Shown: positions 59,421 to 64,000 of the stretch, piece after piece
How positions within the stretch are numbered: position 1 is the stretch's first letter
How the letters are laid out: each line of letters starts with the position of its first letter
DNA from: Bradyrhizobium sp. 164
Lineage (GTDB): Bacteria; Pseudomonadota; Alphaproteobacteria; Rhizobiales; Xanthobacteraceae
Reading direction: 5' to 3'
Length of the DNA: 64,000 bases
NCBI RefSeq assembly: GCF_023073715.1
Contig: NZ_JADPKA010000083.1
Location: forward strand, 1-64,000
The notes under the pieces: model-generated
Seen by the model: only the letters and a program-made list of their open reading frames with translations
Databases searched by the model: none
Told to the model about the DNA's origin: nothing
Position numbers and translations under genes: made by a program

Positions 59421-61133
59421 CTACAGCCCCCGGATCATCCCCGCGTTGATCAGCAGCCGGTTCAGCCGCCGCGCCTCGGCGCCATCCCTGCAGCCATAGA
59501 AGATGCCCTTGCAGCGGAGCATGATCTCCTTCTGCTCGGCGAAGGACGGATCGAGCGGGATGCCGGCGGCTTCCTGGATCACTAGCGGCAGATAGGGACC
59601 GTCGATCGTGTCCATCACGGCATCGCTCTTCACCGGCTCGAAATTGACGGCGTCGATCGCATAATAGGTTGCGTAGAGACGCGGATCGTAAGCGTCGAGC
59701 TTCTTGCCGAGGGCGCCCTCGTCGAGGCCGGGCTCAAGCAGGTTCGGCGCGAATTCCGGCTGGTGATCGCCGTAGCGCACGATCAGGAAAGGCTCGCCGG
59801 GAAAGTTCTTCTTCAGACCGGCGACGAAAGCTTTGTACTGCTCGGCGCTCATCACCTGGCGGCGCAGATATTCGTCGATGGACGGCAAGTTGCCCGGCGC
59901 GCGCCAGTTCGGCAGCAGATCAGGACGGAAGCGCGTCTCCCAGGGGAAATGATTGGCGCCGAGATAGATGAAGGTGAACAGCGGCTTGTTCGGCGGTTGT
60001 TGCCCCATCAGCTGAAGCGCCTTGTCGTAGAAGAAGGAGTCCGGCTCGACGTCCTTGGCGCCCAGATCCTCCGAATCGAGGAAACGTTCGATGCCGGTCG
60101 TCATCTGGAAGCTGCGCGCGCCCATGAAGCCGCCATGGGCGGGGTAAAGCGACAGGGTGTCGTAGCCGCAACGGCGCAGTGCCAATGGCAGGCCGCGTTC
60201 GACGCGGTTCGAGGCGATGCGCGTCACGAAATAGGCGAAGCGGCCGAACGAACGCGACGAGAGCCCCGCAAGCACGTTGTATTCGGTGAACCAGCTCGGC
60301 CCGCCATTGCTCTCGGCCAGGAACGTGCGCTGCTTGCCGTCCCAAGACGTGAAATGGTCGCCGTAACGCGGCGGCACCTTGATGCCCTGCGCGGCGCGGA
60401 TGTCGAAGCTCGATTCATCATGGATCATGATGATATTAGGGCGGCGGCCCGCAGGATGGCAGGCGTCCACCAGCGGCACGTTGAGCCGCTCGTTGGTTGA
60501 GGCTGCGGATTCCATGAAACCGTACTGCACGAAGTCGGCGACCGCGGTGACGCCGGAGCGGAAGAATTTCGAGAGATAGCCGTCGTCGTAATAGCCGCGC
60601 CAGGCCTGGTCAGGATGATAAAGCGAATAGCCGACCAATGCGGCAACGCAGGCGAGCTTGCAGGCGAGCGCCGGCAGCCGGCGGATCCGGAACGGATCAA
60701 GCCACCACAGCGCATACATCAGCGGCAACGTGACGAGGCCGGCCAGGATCACCGACCAGCGCAGATTCGGGAAGATCGTGAACAGGAACGCAACGCTGTC
60801 GCGGTCGATCATCATCAGATCGATGAAGTTGACCGTCATCTGCACGACTTCGTGCTTGAGGCGCGACAGCAGCACCAGCACGACGACCATGGTCAGGGAC
60901 AGCGCGCCCGACAGCGCCGGGCGCCGCAGCAGCGTGATCCAGAAGAAGTTGAGGATGCCCCAGGCCAGGGCGAAGGAGAGGCGCGAGCCGAAATCGGTCT
61001 CGGTCTCGTACATCAGCGCCAGCGCTGCGAAATGTGGCGCCGTGACCGCGAGCAGCCGCCAGATGCCGAGCGCGGCGACGCTCGCAAGCACGGCGGTGGT
61101 GGCAGAAGGACCTGGATTGGGCGCGGACGCCAT
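59421..61133 (-). CDS. Membrane-bound sulfatase/phosphotransferase family protein
   Basis: A 570-residue protein with about five N-terminal membrane helices (residues 10-190) and a C-terminal alkaline-phosphatase-fold domain. The domain has NIIMIHDESSFDIRAAQG (metal Asp/Glu and the phosphorylated-residue loop), NGGPSWFTEYNVLAGL, FIYLGANHFPWETRF and VRYGDHQPEFAPN with the DH metal pair. This is the layout of LTA synthase/OpgB/EptA enzymes, which move phospho-groups to envelope glycans or lipids. Thr or Ser in the catalytic loop appears as SS at ESSFD. Substrate open. The start is the ATG at 61133, before the first helix. Confidence 0.82.
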   Translation of the reverse strand: MASAPNPGPSATTAVLASVAALGIWRLLAVTAPHFAALALMYETETDFGSRLSFALAWGILNFFWITLLRRPALSGALSLTMVVVLVLLSRLKHEVVQMTVNFIDLMMIDRDSVAFLFTIFPNLRWSVILAGLVTLPLMYALWWLDPFRIRRLPALACKLACVAALVGYSLYHPDQAWRGYYDDGYLSKFFRSGVTAVADFVQYGFMESAASTNERLNVPLVDACHPAGRRPNIIMIHDESSFDIRAAQGIKVPPRYGDHFTSWDGKQRTFLAESNGGPSWFTEYNVLAGLSSRSFGRFAYFVTRIASNRVERGLPLALRRCGYDTLSLYPAHGGFMGARSFQMTTGIERFLDSEDLGAKDVEPDSFFYDKALQLMGQQPPNKPLFTFIYLGANHFPWETRFRPDLLPNWRAPGNLPSIDEYLRRQVMSAEQYKAFVAGLKKNFPGEPFLIVRYGDHQPEFAPNLLEPGLDEGALGKKLDAYDPRLYATYYAIDAVNFEPVKSDAVMDTIDGPYLPLVIQEAAGIPLDPSFAEQKEIMLRCKGIFYGCRDGAEARRLNRLLINAGMIRGL

Positions 61134-61345
61134 CGACGACACGCAACTTTTGGTCCGGCGCGGTGATGCCAAGCCGCTTGGCCGGCATCGAGACAGCTGG
61201 CGGCGCCCGGCGCAGCCGGAAGCCTGCGCCGTGTCATAAAACTGTAACGGAACGGTCAACGTCAGGCAACGCGTCCGGCGATCCGACATCGCTTATTGTT
61301 GGCGAAAGACGGGTTGGGCCGCAGCCGGCAGGCAGCTGCTCAACG

Positions 61346-62014
61346 TCAGGGTTGGGCGATCCCCGCGATGAACAGGTCGATCACCCCCTCCGCCATCCGC
61401 TCGATCTGGCCGTCCTCGATGCCCCAGCGCGGAAAGTGGCCATCGAGATTCATCCGGGCAAAACCGTAGACCAACGCGCGACTGGCGATCTGGATGCGCT
61501 TCAGATCCGCCGACCTCAGCAGGCCCTGCTCGGCCGCATCAGTCAGCATCCGTTCCGACAGCGCGATCAGCTCGGTATTGTCGCGGGTCAGGTCCGCCGA
61601 GCTGCCATGGGCGAAGTAGCGCCCGGTGGAGATGATCTCGAAATGAGCCGGATTGCGCATGGCCCAGCGCAAGTAAGCGAGTCCAAAGGCGCGAAAACGC
61701 TCCAGTGGACCCTTGGGCGGCTCCTCGCCCAGCGCCGCCTCGATCTCAGCGCGGAAACGCCGCTGCGCCTCCTCGGCCACCGCCGCCATCAAGGCATCGC
61801 GGTTCGGAAAGTGCCGGAACGGCGCGCCCGGCGACACCGCGGCCCGGCGCGCCGCCTCGCGGACGGAGACCTCCGCACCTTCGGCCGCCAATTGCAGCGC
61901 AGCGTCAATCAGCACACGGCGAAGGTCGCCGTGGTGATACGGCCGGGCTTCGGGTGTTCGGCGGGCACGCGGTTTGGACGTCTGACGGGCGGGCATAGCG
62001 TCTTCTAGCATCAC
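61346..62014 (-). CDS. TetR/AcrR family transcriptional regulator
   Basis: A 222-residue repressor-type protein. An N-terminal basic tail (QTSKPRARRTPEARPYHHGD) leads into the TetR helix-turn-helix (RVLIDAALQLAAEGAEVSVREAARRAAVSPGAPFRHF, cited as SVREAARRAAVSPGAPFRHF). A helical ligand domain with a WxHG-like end follows (LERFRAFGLAYLRWAMRNP). It is divergent from the ferric-reductase-like gene with 87 bases between, where two matching palindromes lie, so it very probably represses that gene and itself. Confidence 0.9.
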   Translation of the reverse strand: MMLEDAMPARQTSKPRARRTPEARPYHHGDLRRVLIDAALQLAAEGAEVSVREAARRAAVSPGAPFRHFPNRDALMAAVAEEAQRRFRAEIEAALGEEPPKGPLERFRAFGLAYLRWAMRNPAHFEIISTGRYFAHGSSADLTRDNTELIALSERMLTDAAEQGLLRSADLKRIQIASRALVYGFARMNLDGHFPRWGIEDGQIERMAEGVIDLFIAGIAQP

Positions 62015-62025
62015 CCGAACGTGAA

Positions 62026-62042
62026 TGTAAGCAGCGATTACA
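62026..62042. promoter_or_regulatory. TetR-type operator, site 1
   Basis: TGTAAGCAGCGATTACA, 17 bp. The arms TGTAA/TTACA are exact, and 14 of 17 bases equal site 2. It lies 12 bases from the regulator start. Confidence 0.7.
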
Positions 62043-62067
62043 CTATTGACGATTTTGTTGCTCTATA

Positions 62068-62084
62068 TGTAATCATTGATTACA
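62068..62084. promoter_or_regulatory. TetR-type operator, site 2
   Basis: TGTAATCATTGATTACA, a perfect 17-bp palindrome 18 bases before the ATG of the membrane protein gene. The centre is 42 bp from site 1, four helical turns, so both sites face the same side of the DNA. Confidence 0.78.
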
Positions 62085-62101
62085 TCCTTGAGGAGATCGC
62101 C

Positions 62102-62722
62102 ATGTCACAACGTCAAAGCTGGCTCGAAGGCTGGCGGCAGCTTGCCGTCCTAACGCTCAGTCTGATCGCCCTGAGCCTGTGGATCGCCTCGATGCGGCTG
62201 TTCGAGGTTGAGGGCGTTCGTATGGTGATCCGCTTCACGGCGCGAAGTTCGCTGCTGCTGTTCTGCCTCGCCTTCAGTGCCGCGGCGCTGGCGCGGCTCT
62301 CGCCCAATGCCTGGACGCGCTGGCAGCACCGTAACCGCCGCTATCTCGGCTTGAGCTTCGCGGCCTCCCACGCCATCCACGCGGCGGCGATCGTCGCGTT
62401 CGCCAGGATGGATCCGGCCGGCTTTGCCCAGGCGACCTCCGCCGCCTCCTACATCTTTGGCGGCATCGGCTATGGCTTCATCATCGCGATGAGTGCGACC
62501 TCGTTCGACCGCACCGCCGCGCTGCTCGGATTGCGCACCTGGCGCATACTGCACGTTGCGGGCGGCTACTATCTCTGGTTCCAGTTCATGGTGTCGTTCG
62601 GCAAGCGCGTGCCGGCCATGCCGCTCTACGCCGCATTCCTCGTTCCGCTGCTGATCGTGCTGACGTTGCGCATGATAGCGATGGCCCGCCACCCGCGCAG
62701 GCAAACCGTCGCCGCGGGCTGA
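62102..62722 (+). CDS. Ferric reductase-like six-helix membrane protein
   Basis: A 206-residue inner-membrane protein with six helices and the features of the ferric reductase-like transmembrane domain: ARSSLLLFCLAFSAAALARL, NRRYLGLSFAASHAIHAAAI (His pair candidates for heme), FGGIGYGFIIAMSATSFDRT, and TWRILHVAGGYYLWFQFMVSFGK with another His (cited as WRILHVAGGYYLWFQF). It resembles MsrQ-type heme membrane subunits; no MsrP gene is adjacent. TGAGGAGA precedes the ATG at 62102. Regulated in all likelihood by the TetR gene next door. Confidence 0.8.
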   Translation: MSQRQSWLEGWRQLAVLTLSLIALSLWIASMRLFEVEGVRMVIRFTARSSLLLFCLAFSAAALARLSPNAWTRWQHRNRRYLGLSFAASHAIHAAAIVAFARMDPAGFAQATSAASYIFGGIGYGFIIAMSATSFDRTAALLGLRTWRILHVAGGYYLWFQFMVSFGKRVPAMPLYAAFLVPLLIVLTLRMIAMARHPRRQTVAAG

Positions 62723-62734
62723 AAACGCCCAAAC

Positions 62735-63583
62735 TCACTGCGGCAGCAATCCGAGCCGCTTGGCGATGATGCGGTCGAGCGTCCGTTTCGGTAGCACGGC
62801 CGCAATCAGGTGGCGGAGCGGGTCCGGCGTGATCTGGTAGCGCACCTTCGGGCTTGGCGCCGTCAGCGCCTCGAACACGATCTCGGCGATCCGCTCGGCG
62901 GGCAGGCCCTTGGCGCCGATGTCCATCATGAACGCCATCACCTTGTTCAGCGCCGGCAGATAGGGCGAGTTCTGGTAGACGGAAAGGTCGATCTCTTCGG
63001 CCTTGCTCCAGATCGGCGTCTTCACCGCGCCGGGGGCGACGATGATGACGTCGATGCCGAACAGCATCAGCTCGCGGCGCAGGCTCTCCGACAGGCCCTC
63101 GATGGCGTGCTTGGAGGTGCTGTAAGGCGCCGACAGCGGATTGCCGCTCTTGCCAGCGACCGAGCTGATCATCACGATCCGGCCCTTCGGCCCCTTCAGC
63201 AAGGGGTCTGCGCCGAGCAGCGGCCCGAACGCCTGCGTCGCGATGACAGGGCCAATGACGTTGACGTCCATCTGGCGGCGGAAATCATCGGCCGACAATT
63301 CGAGCACGGGACCGGCAACCGCGATGCCGGCATTGTTGACGAGACCGGCCAGCGTCTCGCCGCCCAACGCTCCGCGAACTTTTCGCCCGGCGGCGAGGAC
63401 TGCTGCCTCGTCGGTGACGTCGAACAGCAGCGGGGCAAAGTTCGCACCGAACTCGCCTTGCAGCCGGTCGGCGTCGGCCTGCTTGCGGACACTGCCGAAC
63501 ACGCGATAGCCGCGCCCGATCAGGAATTTCGCAACGGCCCAGCCGATGCCCGTAGACGCCCCGGTAACGACGACAGATCGCAT
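62735..63583 (-). CDS. Short-chain dehydrogenase/reductase
   Basis: A 282-residue classical SDR. The cofactor motif VVVTGASTGIGWAVAKFL (TGxxxGIG), NNAGIAVAG, the catalytic Ser in VMISSVAGKSG, YSTSKHAIEG with Tyr and Lys, and the PGAVKTPIW loop are all present. Acidic residues after the first strand are missing (GSVRKQAD), which suggests NADP preference. The C-terminal extension (LTAPSPKVRYQITPDPL) is usual for oxidoreductases of the short-chain type acting on retinoid- or steroid-like or fatty substrates. It is convergent with the membrane protein gene. Confidence 0.9.
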   Translation of the reverse strand: MRSVVVTGASTGIGWAVAKFLIGRGYRVFGSVRKQADADRLQGEFGANFAPLLFDVTDEAAVLAAGRKVRGALGGETLAGLVNNAGIAVAGPVLELSADDFRRQMDVNVIGPVIATQAFGPLLGADPLLKGPKGRIVMISSVAGKSGNPLSAPYSTSKHAIEGLSESLRRELMLFGIDVIIVAPGAVKTPIWSKAEEIDLSVYQNSPYLPALNKVMAFMMDIGAKGLPAERIAEIVFEALTAPSPKVRYQITPDPLRHLIAAVLPKRTLDRIIAKRLGLLPQ

Positions 63584-64000
63584 GGTCTTTCCACCTCGGG
63601 TTGCCGTGATCATGCAGGAGGAAGGTGCCTGTGTGCAAATGGCGCCCAGCGCGCAAGTCCGCGCAGCAGGTGTCGGTTGTTAAGATGAAGCGGCGCGCGA
63701 ACGTTGCGACATGAGGTCGAAGGCACCTTGAAAAGGCGGATGAAGAGCCGAATCTTTCACTCTGACGACGCAGCCCTTTTCACGATCAGGGAGTTCTAGA
63801 AATTTTTGAAAAGGGACGCGAGATCAAGAATGTGGTTTAAGCGTCAGTTCTTGGCGTTCAAGCAGCGCATCAACTCGCGAAGAATTTGAATGAAGCAACT
63901 ATGCTTCGCGCGAGAAGGAAGAGAAAGATCGCGTTTGCGATCTCGCTCGAACATAGTCGCGAAGGCTTAAAGATTTGTTTGGCGAGCGAAGCTTTCGCTC
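63584..64000. other. Terminal region without a gene
   Basis: 417 bases, AT-richer than the rest, with small hairpins (GATCGC-GTTT-GCGATC near 63934, GCGAGCGAA-GC-TTTCGCTC at the very end). No start codon with a ribosome binding site or RNA gene could be supported. It could be the leader of a gene or RNA beyond the window edge. Confidence 0.4.

Noticed and set aside
63584..64000. Leader of a ribosomal RNA operon
   Set aside because: AT-rich with hairpins, but no 16S start, boxA or recognisable promoter is visible before the window ends.

Overview
The window is GC-rich alphaproteobacterial DNA and most resembles Bradyrhizobium or a close relative. The grounds are codon use, a high density of ABC and TRAP solute-binding proteins, GGAAC/CGTT stress promoters, small Rhizobiales-type hypothetical proteins and palindromic intergenic repeats. 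This assignment is from recognition of protein families, not from a database search.

Region 1-5.5 kb is accessory DNA. An IS21-type element (istA, cut by the left edge) has inserted into a GAF-histidine kinase gene. After it come a lone GGDEF domain, two membrane-anchored hypothetical genes and the C-terminal remnant of a tyrosine recombinase next to tRNA-Lys(CUU), as expected at the worn border of a tRNA-integrated island. From about 5.5 kb the content is chromosomal.

Region 5.6-12.7 kb: a Spy/CpxP-like periplasmic protein, an orphan DctP, leuA with a leucine-rich leader peptide and competing hairpins (an unlisted attenuator), a Tat-exported SMP-30 lactonase, and an amino-acid-oxidase-type flavoprotein with a 3' frameshift. 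Region 13-19 kb: a branched-chain amino-acid type ABC operon whose two ATPases are fused, followed by two different binding proteins. Region 19.4-28.8 kb: a Gfo/Idh/MocA dehydrogenase, an RlpA-like protein with a stress promoter, a CmcJ-like oxygenase, and an organosulfur-type operon (binding protein, permease, ATPase, SfnB/DszC-like flavoenzyme, SsuD-like monooxygenase) divergent from a second sulfonate binding protein.

Region 29-35.6 kb: glycogen synthesis (glgC-glgA) followed by a SemiSWEET sugar transporter, a DODA-type dioxygenase, and a type-B carboxylesterase that has lost its serine nucleophile. Region 35.8-40.4 kb holds the most unusual material. There is one polypeptide joining a Baeyer-Villiger-type monooxygenase to an HSL-type esterase. 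It is followed by a cluster of small stress-type genes with EcfG promoters, a possible EcfG-dependent small RNA, two very small proteins with strong ribosome binding sites, and a second RlpA-like lipoprotein.

Region 40.6-53.5 kb: NAD malic enzyme, a YbiO-type mechanosensitive channel, then a seven-gene operon read leftward (binding protein, LivG, LivF, LivH, LivM, PPK2, patatin) whose last genes overlap by four bases, and a NUDIX protein. Region 53.5-64 kb: a NitT/TauT-type importer with a cupin, an OpuC-type importer with fused permease and binding domain, a membrane sulfatase/phosphotransferase, a TetR regulator with two matching operators in front of a ferric-reductase-like membrane protein, and a short-chain dehydrogenase. 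The last 400 bases show no gene.
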